Assembly (NCBI RefSeq): GCF_907164915.1 | Contig: NC_061863.1 | Span: 8,176,340 to 8,240,339, forward strand | Reading direction: 5' to 3' | DNA: 64,000 nt | DNA from: Impatiens glandulifera | Taxonomy: Eukaryota; Streptophyta; Magnoliopsida; Ericales; Balsaminaceae | Shown here: positions 43,152 to 55,409 of the stretch, one piece after another | Numbering within the stretch: position 1 is the stretch's first letter | Layout: each line of letters opens with the position of its first letter | Position numbers and translations under genes: made by a program | Notes under the pieces: generated by a model | The model's input: the letters and a program-made list of their open reading frames with translations, nothing else | Databases searched by the model: none | What the model was told of the DNA's origin: nothing

Positions 43152-44388
43152 TCAAAGATATCTGAGAATCCACTTAACAACCAACCAATGTTCTTCTCCC
43201 GGGTTGGAGAGATACCGACTAACAACACCAACTACGTGTGCTATGTCCGGTCTTGTACATACCATGACATACATAAGACTACCAGCTGCGGAGGCATAAG
43301 GTAAATTCTTACTTTCATCTTTCTCTTTCTCACTTGTAGGACATTGTTTAGAACTCAACTTGAAATGGCCTGCAAGTGGAACTAAAACCGGTTTTGCATT
43401 TTTCATTGCAAACCTCTCAAGTACCTTCTCAATGTACTTCTCCTGTGATAGCCAAAGTGTTCTATTCTTTCTGTCTATTGTGATTTCCATGCCTAGGATC
43501 TTCTTCACTGAACCCAAATCCTTCATCGCAAAAGACTTGTTCAAATCCCTTTTGAGCTTCTCAATTTTCGCAATATATTGCCCAACAATCAGCATATCAT
43601 CAACATAGAGCAGAAGAATAACATAATCATCAACACTGTATCTCTTGATGAAAACACAATGATCATAAGTAGTCTTATTGTACCCATTTGCTTCCATGAA
43701 TGAGTCAAATTTCCTGTGCTATTGTCTAGGCGCTTGCTTGAGCCCATTCAAGCTTTTCCTCAACCTGCAGACAAGATCTTTTTACCTTTAACTTTGAAAC
43801 CCTCGGGTTGTTCCATATAGATCTCTTCCTCCAAGTCACTATGGAGAAATACAGTCTTCACATCCAGTTATTCAATTTCCAAATCTTGACTAGCAGCCAA
43901 TGCTAACACAACTCTGATGGATGACCTCTTCACAATCGGTGAGAAGATCTCTTCAAAATCAACCCCCTTTTATGTCCAAAGCCCTTCACAACCAGTCTTG
44001 CTTTGTATCGAGGTTGTGAGCTATTCTCTTGATGCTTCAACTTGAATACCCACTTGTTCTTCAAAGTCTTCTTTCCTTTCAGGAGTTTCACCAAGTCATA
44101 AGTCTCGTTCTCTTGCAAGGAATTTATCTCTTCTTGCATTGTCACCGACCACTTGTTCTTGTTTTCATGAGACAATACTTATTGATAGATTGCTGGTTCT
44201 CCTCCATCAGTCAACATGACATACTCATTAGGAGGATACCTACTAGAAGGTTGTCGTTGCCTACTAGATCTTCTAATATGCTTATCATCAGGTACCTCTA
44301 GAGAACTATCATCATTTTGTTCAGATTCCTCTATTGACTCAGTATCAACTAGAAGAGTCTCATCAACCTCAACTTGAGCATTTTCCAC
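43152..44388 (-). pseudogene. Copia reverse transcriptase (broken into several frames)
   Basis: The linker (44388-44179) ends RSSRQRQPSSRYPPNEYVML. RT begins at 44175 with WSVTMQEEINSLQENETYDL and KKTLKNKWVFKLKH. The middle (about 43920-43700) is scrambled by stops and small indels. 43697-43152 restores a clean frame: HCVFIKRYSVDDYVILLLYV followed by DDMLIVG (active site YVDDM at 43593-43607 intact), LSQEKYIEKVLERFAMKNAK and AAGSLMYVMVCTRPDIAHVV. Confidence 0.88.
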
Positions 44389-45365
44389 ATCATTGGGTTG
44401 TGATTGTGGTGTACGAATCCTACCATTGTCGGGTAATTCCTTCTCCGTAGACTTCGGCTTTTTTTTCTCTCAAAGTCTTCAATGGTCTGATCTTCAAATA
44501 ATACCACATCTCTACTTCTAATGAGTTTCTTATTAACCGGATCCCAATATCGGTACCCAAATTCTCCATGGCCATACCCAATAAAGATACATTGTCTCGT
44601 CTTACTATCAAGCTTAGCTCTCTCATCTCGAGGAACATGAACAAACACTTTACAATCAAAAACTCTCAAGTGATCATAAAAGACATTTTTACATCTCCAA
44701 ACTCTTTCTGGAACGTCGTCATCTAAAAGACTTGAGGGTGAAAGATTTATTAGATCAACCGCTGTCTTTATTGCCTCTCCCCAAAAGGATTTTGGCAACT
44801 TAGCATGAGGCAACATACACAAAATTCTCTCATTGATAGACCTGTTCATCCTCTCTACGACTCCATTCTGTTGAGGTGTTTTTGACACAATCTTCAAAAG
44901 CTTGATCCCATGACTTTTACAGTATTCCATAAATGGCCCTCTATATTTGCCACCATTTTCCGAACAAACACATTCCAACTTCTTCCTAGTTTCTCTCTCC
45001 ACAATAACATAAACAACTTGAAGTAATCCAATGCTTGATCCTTAGTCTTCAAGCAATAAGCCCAAACCTTCCTTGAGCAATCATCGATAAAAGTGATGTA
45101 ATAATGAGTACCACATAAAGTCAAGGAATCCATAGAACATATGTTTTTGTGAACCATATCTAGAATATTGGGCTTCCTAGATGGAGAGAAACTTTTGACG
45201 GAAACTATATGTTTCTTACCAACTAAGCAATCTGTGCATGTCTTCAAATCTGTGGACTTTAAGCCCTGAAGATCGATTGTCTTGGAGAGAACTCGCATTC
45301 CATTCTAACTTAAGTGACCAAGTCGCTTATGCCAAAGCTGTGCTGAACAATCATTAATTGCATTT
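44349..45365 (-). pseudogene. Copia integrase (two overlapping frames)
   Basis: The pre-integrase zinc region reads LWHKRLGHLS, a stop, NGMRVLSKT and CTDCLVGKKH. The DDE core follows with YYITFIDDCSRKVWAYCLKT. A frame change near 45000 precedes CSENGGKYRGPFMEYCKSHG, TPQQNGVVERMNRSINERIL and LPKSFWGEAIKTAVDLINLS. The C-terminal part has GYGHGEFGYRYWDP and RDVVLFED. Two frame changes plus one stop make the protein non-functional as it stands. Confidence 0.87.
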
Positions 45366-45388
45366 GCTTCTCCCCCGTAAGACTTAGT

Positions 45389-46003
45389 CTATGTCACATA
45401 AAGAGAACCGACCTTCTTTCCTTTAGCTATCACCAAAGACCCTTTAGTGAGTTTCAATTTTTCTTCACCAAAGTAACTATGATAGCTCTCATCATCAAGA
45501 ATACCAGTTGAGATCAAATTCATCCAAATATCGGGAACATGTCGAACATTCTTCAAAAGTAGCTTGCACGAAGTGTTAGTATCCAAACAGACATCTCTTT
45601 TTTCAACAATCTTACACGTAACATGGTTTCCCAACGTCACTAAACCAAATTGTCCACTAGTGTAAGAAGCAAATATATCACAACGATTGGTGACATAATA
45701 AGAAACACCTGAGTCTACCACCCATTGTGTATCTTGAGAAACCAGGTTGATACTATCATTGTCGTAAACAATATCGATGTCGTTACCACCCACATCTGCA
45801 ACCTTACTACTTCCATCTTGCTTATTCTCCTTTTGTTCCCGCTTCAAAGATCTGCACTGATACTTCTTGTGTCCTGGCTTGCCACAATGATAACATGTAA
45901 TCTCTTTTCTCGAGCTGGATGTTCCCCGTGACCTGTCTGAACTGCCACTGCGATTCTTTGGAGTTTTACTTTTACTTCTACCACTTCTCTCGGTCACGAA
46001 CAC
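45389..46003 (-). pseudogene. Copia zinc knuckle and protease
   Basis: It opens with an Arg/Ser-rich tract, then CYHCGKPGHKKYQC (perfect CX2CX4HX4C nucleocapsid knuckle). Then comes TQWVVDSGVSYYVT, the protease active site with D-S-G intact although the next residue is Val and not the usual Ala/Cys. It ends GSLYVT, the usual protease to pre-integrase junction, followed by a stop where relatives read on. Confidence 0.85.
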
Positions 46004-46008
46004 CTAAC

Positions 46009-46602
46009 TTAGAGTCGAGAAGCCATGTTCTTTTTTCTAGCCTCTTCATTCAACACGCTCTCTTTCATCATTTTCAAAGTGAGCTTACCTTGTGGAACCG
46101 AATTGGTAATTGAAACCACAAGTGTCTCCCAACTATCAGGCAGAGAATTAATCAAACACATAGCATGAAGCTCATCATCAAATTTCATTCCTATCGCAAC
46201 CAACTCATTTAGAATACCCTAAAAAATATTTAGATGCTCGGACATAGAAGACCCATATTGATATTTCAACGAGAAAAGCTTCCTAAATAGAAATGTTCTG
46301 TTTTGAGTGTTTTTTTTCTCATACAGCTCACTCAAAATAGTCCACACTTTATGAGCATTAACCTCAGTAGCGACATGTTGATACACACTATTGTCAACCC
46401 ATTGCCTTATTTTACCAACTGTTTTTCTATTCAGCTTCTTCTAATCTGCATCTGTCATAGCCTCTGGTTTGCCTTTATCACCCAAAATAATGTCTTCATA
46501 ATCATAATTACATAATATGTCCTTCATCCGTGACTTCCAAATTGTGTAATTGGTAGTTGTGAGTTTGATCATCGTGCCATTATTACTCAATAATTCTTCC
46601 AT
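46009..46602 (-). pseudogene. Copia Gag, frameshifted
   Basis: A likely start is MEELLSNNGT at 46602. LTTTNYTIWKSRMKDILCNY is the N-terminal capsid motif. After a TAG at about 46441 the same protein continues as KTVGKIRQWVDNSVYQH and TILSELYEKK. Then 46203-46009 gives LHAMCLINSLPDSWETLVVS and QGKLTLKMMKESVLNEEARK, typical UBN2-type gag. A frame change separates it from the zinc-knuckle ORF that follows. Confidence 0.82.
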
Positions 46603-46637
46603 TTGAATTATACAAGAATCACCACTAAACGAACTTA

Positions 46638-46649
46638 GCTCTGATACCA
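46638..46649 (-). other. Primer binding site (initiator tRNA-Met type)
   Basis: The minus strand reads TGGTATCAGAGC two bases inside the LTR. This fixes the element's orientation. Confidence 0.9.
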
Positions 46650-46651
46650 CT

Positions 46652-47232
46652 TGTTGGAGAAATCGAATAATAACACCTGTTTAGCAATCCAAAAATAGAC
46701 AAGATACAACAAAGGTCTAACAATTCTTTTTCCCCTTTTGTATAATCAAATAGGCAGCCAATTCAATTGAGCATCAAACAATCAAACAATCAAAGAAACA
46801 GAGAGAAAGACACCATGATTTTACGTGGAAAACCTAAATTATGTAAAAACTACGGGACACTTCGGCCACTTAAATCATCCACTATATCAAATGAGTATAC
46901 ACTGTTGTTCAATACAAGCCTAGAGGTAATCTAATAAAAATTATTAATTAACCTCATCATAACTTGTCATTCACATATATTATCATCATCACTAAAGATG
47001 ACTAATCAAATGGAAAAGGGATAAAGGAAATTAGAAGAAGAACATGCTACTTCAATGAAAGAATTACTATTTTAATGGAGGAATTGTTGCTTCAATGGAG
47101 GAAAATGGAGCTTTAATGGAGGAAGAGAGAGATAAAAACCAACTATTTACTGTGTTTTTTTTTTTAATTAAATATGCCCTAATGGACTTTATTAATCTGT
47201 CAGGCCCAACTGCCAAATGAGTTGACCCAACC
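46652..47232 (-). repeat. 5' LTR of the minus-strand Copia element
   Basis: Same ends except that the terminal A has become C. It is about 25 bp longer than its partner, largely from extra copies of the GCTTCAATGGAGGAA-type repeat near 47050-47125. Confidence 0.9.
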
Positions 47233-47237
47233 GATAT

Positions 47238-47918
47238 CGTTGCTCAAAATTCTCCAATGGATAGTACTCTAACTAAAGAATGATTTTTTTATAGGACTTT
47301 CTTATCTATAACTTGCTCGAGGAACACTCGATCGACTACTTGATCCGCAATAGCTAAACATAAAAGGTGCAAACTATACTAATCATTATCATTCACTCTC
47401 ATGAACAAAGATTGATTAACCAACTTACAAATCAATACACATTAAATAATAAGGTCAACAATACACAAAAAAAAAATGTCAACCGACATAATACCATCAA
47501 TATATGGTATGTCAATGCCTATCGAAATAAATATTGTGAATGTACTGGATATAATATAAACAAATTGAGAAGTTGTTGCATCATTTGTAATATCTTTAGC
47601 TCCTTAATAACATGTATCATTTTTGTGACAAATCATATCTTGAAATATTGTCAGTGGTATTCATTCATAAGAAAATAATTTATTTAAAATATAACTAGAA
47701 ATTTAATTTATCACAAATTATAGAATTATTTTTATTAAACTAAAGATAAAGTGAATAATTTCGACTGACCGACAACCATTTCTATCCTTTAGATATTACC
47801 AAGCTGTTTTGCCAAAGAAAACAAAAAGAATGCATCATCAAATTGTAAGTTAAAAACATTTTTTTTGTCAAATCATTTATAAAATGGAAATTGTTTATTT
47901 TTTAACTCTTTAAATTAG

Positions 47919-47920
<2 letters not shown>
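47238..47920. other. Unclassified flank of the Copia element
   Basis: The first about 100 bases may continue the LINE remnant on the minus strand. The 103-codon open frame at 47367-47678 has no recognisable motif, a biased composition and no promoter signal, so I do not call it a gene. Confidence 0.4.

Positions 47921-48004
<84 letters not shown>
47921..48004. repeat. (AT)n microsatellite, about 84 bp
   Basis: An uninterrupted alternation of A and T, the longest simple repeat in the window. Being self-complementary, it can form cruciforms. Confidence 0.97.
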
Positions 48005-48007
<3 letters not shown>

Positions 48008-48282
48008 TTAAATTTTAATATGTTTTATCTATATTATTTATATGTAATAAAATTAATTTAATTTATATTATATAAATTAGTTGCCTAGATGTTTAAAATA
48101 AAAACAAATAAATTAATTAAAAAAATTATTCTTAACTAAAAGATTTTCATTGTTTTTTTGACCGAGTATAAAAGACATAATTAAATGTGTATTATGTCTA
48201 AACACATTCGTTATTAATATTTTCAAACAATACCACAATATCTTCTCGTTGGCATGAGATTATTAATAAATCTGTTCACGTC

Positions 48283-48687
48283 TAAGGATGCAATTTAAAA
48301 CCGTGACGCGATAACCGAATCGAATTGTCTTGTATGGGGCGGTTTTTATCTGGTTCAATTGGTAGCTGATCGGAAATAGGGCGGGATGATATTTGTATCC
48401 CCTGCACTAACCCACCATAATCTCAACTCAATTTTTCTTCTAACACTATAAACACAATTAAATATATTAAATCACTCATAAATACATTTATTCATTATAT
48501 TTTATAAAATTTTAAAGTTATTTCTTTATAATAATATAAATTTCAATATATTACGATGTATATTTTATTAAAAAAATCTGTTTATATAAATTTTTTTAGA
48601 GAGTATAATATAAACGATGTCCCGCGAGAATTCTCCGAAATCAAACGAAGCGGAAATGAGACTCAAACCGTCTCATTGTCATCCCTA
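48283..48687. mobile_element. hAT-type MITE, 405 bp, with 8-bp TSD
   Basis: The left end is TAAGGATGCAATTTAAAACC. The right end in reverse is TAGGGATGACAATGAGACGG. Flanks TTCACGTC (48275-48282) and TTCACGTT (48688-48695) match at 7 of 8. It has no coding capacity. Confidence 0.75.
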
Positions 48688-48695
48688 TTCACGTT

Positions 48696-49886
48696 ACTCT
48701 TCTATATCACTCTCGGTATTTATATTTTCTAACAATATATACCAACATCATCAATATCAATGACAAACGACCCTGTATATTTTACCATCGTTAAAACTTG
48801 TACCCAACAGTTTATAAAGTCGCGCGGCATTGAACACTAAAAGCCTAGAATGTGATTATTCTATAAAAATATATGCCCTAAATTTAATATTTCTTAATTT
48901 TTGTGATCATAACTTTGTTTTAGATATCATTATATAATAATCTGTTGTTTAGTTAAATTATGCAATATCACTTTGATTTAATTGAAAATATGAATATATA
49001 GATCATATTAGTTGAAAATAAAAAATATAAAAAGAGAAATTATAACTCCCTTTGAAATTGCTTTGGTAATATACAAACATTCTTATCAACTTTTGCTACC
49101 ACTGGAATTTGTTCAACAAGCTTGCCTACATAAATTCTCATTTTGTGAGTTGACACTTTAACATTTTTTTTTATTATTCTTTATTTTGTATTCATTTATG
49201 ATAATTGACCTAAAAACTTAGAAAAAAATAGTATAAATGACTACAAGGATATGCTATAAAAAATATGATTCTTTTAACGCCTAAAATTGAACAAATGTGG
49301 AGACAAAGAGTACAACGATTGAACCGATTTAACACAAAGTTATGTGACAATGACAATTTTCTGGACTAGAGTAGATTAAATAGTTATTCTTTAAATTATA
49401 TAATGTTTAATACAATTAAAATCAAGAATTTATATAAAATTTTTGGTCACTTGTATGAGAGTTTAATTTAAATCTTAAATGTTTATTTAAATTTTTTTTA
49501 ATTATATATAATTATATAATTAAGTATAAAATTAATTTAAGAGAAAATGATATTAAAAGGAGTAATAATTACAAAATTAAGTATCCTAAGTTTATTTATT
49601 TGAATATTTAATAACTTATTTTTATATTTGTAAATATAAATTTACTTTATTTAGGTAATATTATAAAATTGAAATAATTTATTAGCTCTTAAAATCTTAA
49701 AATCATAAAATTAAATTTAATTAGTTTATAAATTTATCTAAATTTAATTCCAAGACCTATTTTAAAATCTTAAACATATCATTTTAAAAGTTAACTCTAA
49801 ATTTGGCTAGTGTCAAATTCATATTAAATATTAATATAATAATTTTTTTTTGACAGAAAAGAAAAACATAAGAGATGTTAGGACAC
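48696..49886. other. AT-rich spacer, no gene recognised
   Basis: Very AT-rich with stop codons in all frames. No repeat structure is evident by eye. Confidence 0.6.
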
Positions 49887-50630
49887 TAAGGGGAATAAAC
49901 GAGTAAAATAGATATGTTTTGTCCTATCCATATTAAATTCAAATTAAATTTATTAAAATTCGTAATCTAAATCCTTTACTAATTAATACCGATTAGATAT
50001 AGATTAGATTATTATATTTGGATAATCTAAACTAAAAAAATATTTATATATATTTTATTTTATAGATGTCAACTTTAAATTATTAAGTAATATTTTTTAT
50101 TATTAATTAATTTATTTTATTTGTATTTAATTAAAAAATGAATTAAGTATATTATATATATATATATATATATTCATAAATATAATATATATAAGAAAAT
50201 AGAGCTATAATCCAAACCGAATTAGTTAGTCAAATTCTCACCTCTTATATTAAGAAAATATAATAATTTATTTTATTTTATTATTTAATGTTTAATATGT
50301 TTAATTATAAAAAAATATTTTAATTTTTAGTGTTATAATTAATTTTATTTATTTATAATTTGAATTTGAAAAATAAAATATTTTTCATTAAACGATGCAG
50401 AAATAAGTAAAAGATATATTATAGTGAGGTGAAATGTAGTTTAAAAAATAAATTAAAATATATTTTATTTAGATAGTTTGGATAATTTGGATAATCCTAA
50501 TCCAATCTGAATTTAATCCGATCTTAAATCGACCCAATCTTAATCTAATTTTAACTATCCAATTCGAATTAGTATTTTGGATTTGGATCAGATTAAATTT
50601 TGGATTAATCCACTAAATGCTCGTCCCTCA
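49887..50630. mobile_element. hAT-type MITE, inverted relative of 15839-16383
   Basis: From about 49890 the + strand reads GGAATAAACGAGTAAAATAG, TATCCATATTAAATTCAAA, TACTAATTAATACCGATTAG and TTGGATAATCTAAACTAAAA, the reverse complement order of the MITE at 15839. The right end GGATTAATCCACTAAATGCT CGTCCC matches the reverse of its left end. It is about 200 bp longer, including an (AT)n stretch near 50150-50172. The target duplication is no longer clear. Confidence 0.6.
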
Positions 50631-51609
50631 TCGATACACATGATAAAAATAATACAGTTAATGCAATATTTTATTACACACAAAATTTGTACTGATTACT
50701 GTAAATATAAAAAACAAATGCTTGTTTCGTGTAAAAAAATATTTTAGTGCACTAGTAAAAATGAGATTTTTACCGAAAATATAATTTTTCGATAAAACTC
50801 CTATATCTATCGGTAATACCCCTTTGCTAACAAGTTGTCAAACTGTCGGCATCTATCGACATTTCTCTTGTCGGTAAAGGTGTAGAGGCCTTAGCCGACA
50901 GATTTCAAAATTGTCGGTAGGGCTTATACCGAAAGATTTATGCATATCTTTCGGCATATCCTTTTCAGATATATATGATTAAATCTATCGGCATTAATTA
51001 TAAAATGACATTTTACCATAAATAGTATTTCTTCTAATTAGGTTGACAACAACTTGGATATATAAAACCAAATAGGCTATTTAATCTTTATTCAAGTAAT
51101 TAGCGAAAGATTTATTGAAATCTTTTGGAAATACCTTTACCGAAAGATATGTTGAAAATTTTTCGGTAAAGCCTTTACCGAAAGATTTTAGTAAATCCGA
51201 AAGATTTTAGTAAATCTCACGGTATTTCTTTAGAGCCTTTACCGATAGATTTTAATGAACCTTTCGGTATTTCTTTTAAAGCCTTTACCGACATATTTAT
51301 ATAAAACTTTCGGCATTATGTAAATATGCTTTTCTAACAAATTTCTTGAAATCTTTCGGTATTTCCTCTTTACAGATTTTTAATATTTTGTTTGATTTTT
51401 ACACAACCTTAACCTGTTAATTATTAGCCAAACAAAAGAAATACATTAATAAAAAAAGTTCATTATATTTTTCAAAATTCTAAATCAATACGTATTACAA
51501 ATACGTGTATTAATCCAATAACTAATCCAACATGTATTTGTTCCAAACACAATAAACTAATCCAGAAACTACATAATTCATGACCCGAAACATACTAACT
51601 CGATGGTGG

Positions 51610-53260
51610 TGTTTAATTCTGTAACCTTTGCTAATATTTTTGTAATATGTTGTTGCGTTCTATCGTTATTAACTTGAACTAGCTCTTCGAGTTCATTGAC
51701 CCGTGCCCGAAACTATTCGTTCTCCGCCCTTAGCAACGACCCACCACGTTGAGAATTGTTGCTCATCCGCCAATCACCATGAAAGCGCAATGGTCGGACG
51801 CCTAACCCTATACCCATCACTGTCCCGTGTCGTTGGGGCCCGAAGACTCTCTCGGTCACCTCGAAGTCGGAGATATCGGGTGTGTCATTAATTAATTGCT
51901 TCATCTTCGCCTGCATATTTTAAAGTTTCATCATATTGGCTATAGTTCTATTAAATTTTTAATTAAACTTTAACTTACGATCTTCTCTTATGACAGTTGG
52001 TCCAGTGTTGGGGTCGGGTTGTCTTTGGTGACTCTCGGGGTTTGAGTCTTTCTGAACCTCTCTATAATAGTCGGTGGACGTCCGAGTTCAACCTCCTATT
52101 CAAATAAATTGTTCATCAGTAAATTAGTTACATTATTTATAGTAAGTTTAATTGAATAGAATAATGTACATACCAGTTCTTGATTCACTCGTGAAAATGG
52201 TTTATTACCCGTATGGTGGGGAAACCTCACCTTTCTTCGGTTTCCAATATTGATTGAACTTTTCTTCTGCATTTAAAATAAAATTATTGTTAGAACTGTT
52301 GTTGATACATATTTCTATTATGAAATTGTACGTACCTTAAAATTCCTCGTGAAAAAATAGTTTTTGTAGAGGAACTCCCAATCTGCGGGATTATAGCATG
52401 GTGGGGGACGCACAAGTACATCTGCCTCATCTCCGTTATAAATTTGCACGTAATCCCGACTCAAATCGGAGCATCACCTATCCCATATTTGTTTGGCGTG
52501 TTCCATTTCGATTTGTCTATACATGTCTATAGGGATATATGTGCTCTTGAATGAATCCTGAAAAATAAAAACCAACAAATGTTAAATTTTAATTGAAAGT
52601 TAATTAAATGCAAGTTTAATTTCTCACCATCATGGCACGCCATAGTAAATCCAGCTTATCAGTACTCAAGGCCTTCCACTTTACCTAGCGATGTGAGATG
52701 AGTGCGGGATCACGCACCATCGACCCCACATGTCTAGACCACATACGCCTAGCATCACCATCCGGCCTCCCATCTACATCTCCAAAGCTAAGTGGAACCC
52801 TCGATCCCTAGGGCCTTCTCGAAAGCTCGATCTTTTTGTTACGACCTTGTCTCTACGTGGAGGAATAACTTGCTGTAGCAAATTAATATTATATGGTCAA
52901 AATGAATATAAAAAATAAATATTAGTGAAAAAATTACCGGTACCAACAATATTTGGAGTGGACTGGTCATGCTCATCTTTACGCTGCTCCTTCCCAGTCT
53001 CCGGATCCTCTTGTTACTGCTCAAGCTCTGCATATGTACTCTCAATGAATTCCTCAAGCTCATCATTTTGTATTTGGTGTCTTGATGGGGCAGAAGCTAT
53101 TGGGACCTGATTGAACACATGTTCCCCACCCGGCCCCCTGTCGGCTCTCCTAAATGCTCCCCCCGACTCCCTGAAGACCGGGTGGTAAGGTCGCCAACTT
53201 ATAAAATAATCCCCCTGAATGTCTTAATGAGTTTTCTTGGCGGCATGGTACCTGTTAACA
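51610..53260 (-). pseudogene. CACTA Transposase_24-like protein, multi-exon remnant
   Basis: Read on the minus strand from 53260 to 51610: FRRADRGPGGEHVFNQVPIA, NDELEEFIESTYAELEQ, a stop, then GDVDGRPDGDARRMWSRHVG and VKWKALSTDKLDLLWRAMM. Next come DSFKSTYIPIDMYRQIEMEH, DWEFLYKNYFFTRNFK, KVRFPHHTGNKPFSRVNQEL and ELGRPPTIIERFRKTQTPRV. Then FEVTERVFGPQRHGTVMGIG and the coiled-coil-like FRARVNELEELVQVNNDRTQ. GT-AG borders separate several blocks. The sequence matches the En/Spm-type second protein family in order and style. Stops in at least three blocks make it a pseudogene. Confidence 0.68.
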
Positions 53261-53339
53261 AATATAATAGTACGAGCATATTAAAGTTTAAGGTAAAACA
53301 TGAATCTAACCTTAACTATATATTTGTAAAATGTGAATT

Positions 53340-53880
53340 TATTTTTGTCACAATCTTCCAACTGGATCGTGATGCCATATAAGGGGCGTAAAATACTTAT
53401 TTTGTTTTACTTTCCAAAATATAAGGTTCATGACTTTGGGTTTTTAAAATCCGGTTGACATTTATACTTCTGAACTCATATTTATCCACTTTCACTCCAC
53501 GTTCTCCAGAATGTGCATCAAACCACTTTCACTCCACGTTCTCCAGAATGTGCATCAAACCACTTACACTTGAAAAGAACAATCTGTCTGTGAGAAAAGT
53601 ATTATACTTGGATTATGTCCGTTAAAACTCCGTTGTATGACAGAGTATCCGATCCGTTGTTGCCTACAACAACAACTCTGTTGTTTTGAGTAGTCAAGTC
53701 TTCGTCATGTTTTTCTGTACAGAATTTGTATCTGTTTATTTTACACCAAACAAAAATACATGAGTACATAGTTGGACTGGAGCCTAAGATCTTAAGGTTT
53801 CTTGATAAATCGTTATCGTCTGTTAATTGGGCGACATATATACATTTCAAAAAATTACTCGTAAATTGTAGAATCAAGTT
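53340..53880 (-). pseudogene. TNP2-type CACTA transposase, C-terminal (DUF4216-like) remnant
   Basis: The minus strand reads VWCKINRYKFCTEKHDEDLT, TQNNRVVVVGNN, SYNGVLTDIIQV, a stop, YFSHRQIVLFKCKWFDAHSG and ERGVKV. These are the landmark words of the DUF4216 tail of plant CACTA transposases (TQNSGVVV, YGVLTDIIE, VLFKCDWFD). A direct duplication of about 37 bp at 53487-53560 repeats ACTTTCACTCCACGTTCTCC within the WFD segment, which breaks the frame. The catalytic part upstream is not recognisable before the solo LTR. Confidence 0.75.
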
Positions 53881-54142
53881 ATAAAAGCTATATGATATAC
53901 ATGATTTTGGTGTTTACTCACTCTATGTTTAAAATATGTAGCATATGTTGGGGGAATTTATCCACGGGACTCCATGTTATTGCTTTCCTACACATACTCG
54001 TTGCACATATGTTTAATATAAAATCATATCTTTAATGTTAATAATTCATACTAACATCACAATACGAAATCATACATGTAAAATGGTTTTGCTTCCAGGC
54101 ATATTTTTAAGATGTATGAATGAGCCATATCTCGATCGCAAT

Positions 54143-55404
54143 TGTTAGATAAAATTAGACCGATTCACATAACTTAACATAAATAAACCTTCCATGCAGG
54201 AACAAAGAACCGGACCAGTCAAAGTACTCAACCGGTTTGAGAAAACCAACCGGTCAAACCAATGAACCGGTTAAGAAGCTCAACCGGTCAAGTTATTTAA
54301 CCGACCTGAAACATGACCGCTCAAAAGAAGGCTGGAAACACCAGACAGCCGGTCAATAACCGGAAGTCATCAGGCTAAGTCAAATGACCGACCAACATAA
54401 GAAGATACTTCGGGTATCTGTTGAGAACGATACCAAAGGAACAGACTGAACATTGCCATATTCATACAAGTCTGAGGACAGTTTGCAGGCTGTAGAAGAC
54501 CGTTCTACAAGATCTTTCTACTTCAGGATAAATCAGAAAGGAAATCTTCCAAGTACAGACAACTGTCTAACCAACAGTCACCATATTGAGTAAAAGACAA
54601 ACCTGGCAGGTTTGTCTTACACACTGGAAGAACAGATTGCTAAGTCTGTAAAGTTGACCGCCAGGTCTGAACAGTTGACCGCCAGGTCTGAATCACTGAA
54701 CCTCTACTCAGCCAATCAAATTCAAGGAAGTGAAATATGACCGTTGGCATATTTCACCTATAAAAGGAGCAGCTGAAGAAGAGTAAATGTGGGATACGTG
54801 AGACACAAGAGATTTTAAGGGGGACACAGTGAACATTTAATCTACAAGTGATAAGAGTGTGTTCTCTCTCTAGAAAGCTTAAGTGCTAAGTTGAAGTGTG
54901 TATTTACAATTTCGGTGTAAATTGTACGGGTGTTATCGAGCAGGAAATAAGTCTCGATCGGATTGTATTTGTATTCCTTAGTGAATATCCTTCTCGCGGT
55001 TTCGAGAGGAAGGGGTGACGTAGGAGTTTTATCTCCGAACATCCATAAAAACATGTCTTGTTATTTACTTTCTGCTGGTTCTACATTCTAACCGACCTGT
55101 ACTAACCTATCTACACCGCTCTAACCGACTCTACACCACCTAAACCGAATCACCAAGTTACAAAAACCGACCCACCAATTTCCAAACCTGTCCTATTCAA
55201 AACCGGTTATGCCTATCCTGTAAGTGTGCTGCTTCAACCTGAAACAAACCTCTTCCACGCTTGAACTTGGTTCAAGGGTTTGTGACAGTTTGTGTAGTAT
55301 TGAAACCCCGGTGTTAATCTCTAACAGGATTAATCACCACCCTTTGAGTGAGACGCGCTAACCGGCTCAACCCCGGTCCTCCAGCCGCTACCTAGATCCT
55401 AACA
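54143..55404 (+). mobile_element. Solo LTR, 1262 bp, TSD GCAAT
   Basis: Begins TGTTAGATAAAATTAGACCG and ends GATCCTAACA. GCAAT is duplicated at 54138-54142 and 55405-55409. It shares with 32374-33548 the landmarks CCTATAAAAGGAGC (TATA box near 54761), GGAAGGGGTGACGTAGGAG and AACATCCATAAAAAC. It is rich in AACCGGTC / CCGGTT words. Confidence 0.92.
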
Positions 55405-55409
55405 GCAAT

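Larger units (their letters stand above)
42062..47232 (-). mobile_element. Full-length Copia retrotransposon, 5.2 kb, TSD GATAT
   Basis: LTRs lie at 42062-42617 and 46652-47232 (TGTTGGAGAAATCG ... CCCAACA; the outer end of the right LTR is CCCAACC). GATAT is present at 42057-42061 and 47233-47237. The PBS is at 46638-46649 on the minus strand. Gag, protease, integrase, reverse transcriptase and RNase H are all present in Copia order on the minus strand, but several stops and frame changes interrupt them. Confidence 0.93.
50750..54142 (-). mobile_element. CACTA (En/Spm) transposon, 3'-side part with coding remnants
   Basis: One end starts at 50750 with CACTAGTAAAAATGAG. About 600 bp of subterminal DNA follows, with many TTTACCGAAAGATTT / CTTTCGGTA repeats in both orientations. 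Minus-strand coding remnants follow: a Transposase_24-type protein and then, upstream, the C-terminal part of a TNP2-type transposase. This is the usual CACTA gene order. The other end is not seen; a solo LTR sits at 54143. Confidence 0.75.

Noticed and set aside
47367..47678. 103-codon + strand frame
   Set aside because: No domain, biased Asn/Ile composition expected from AT-rich DNA, and no splice or promoter support.
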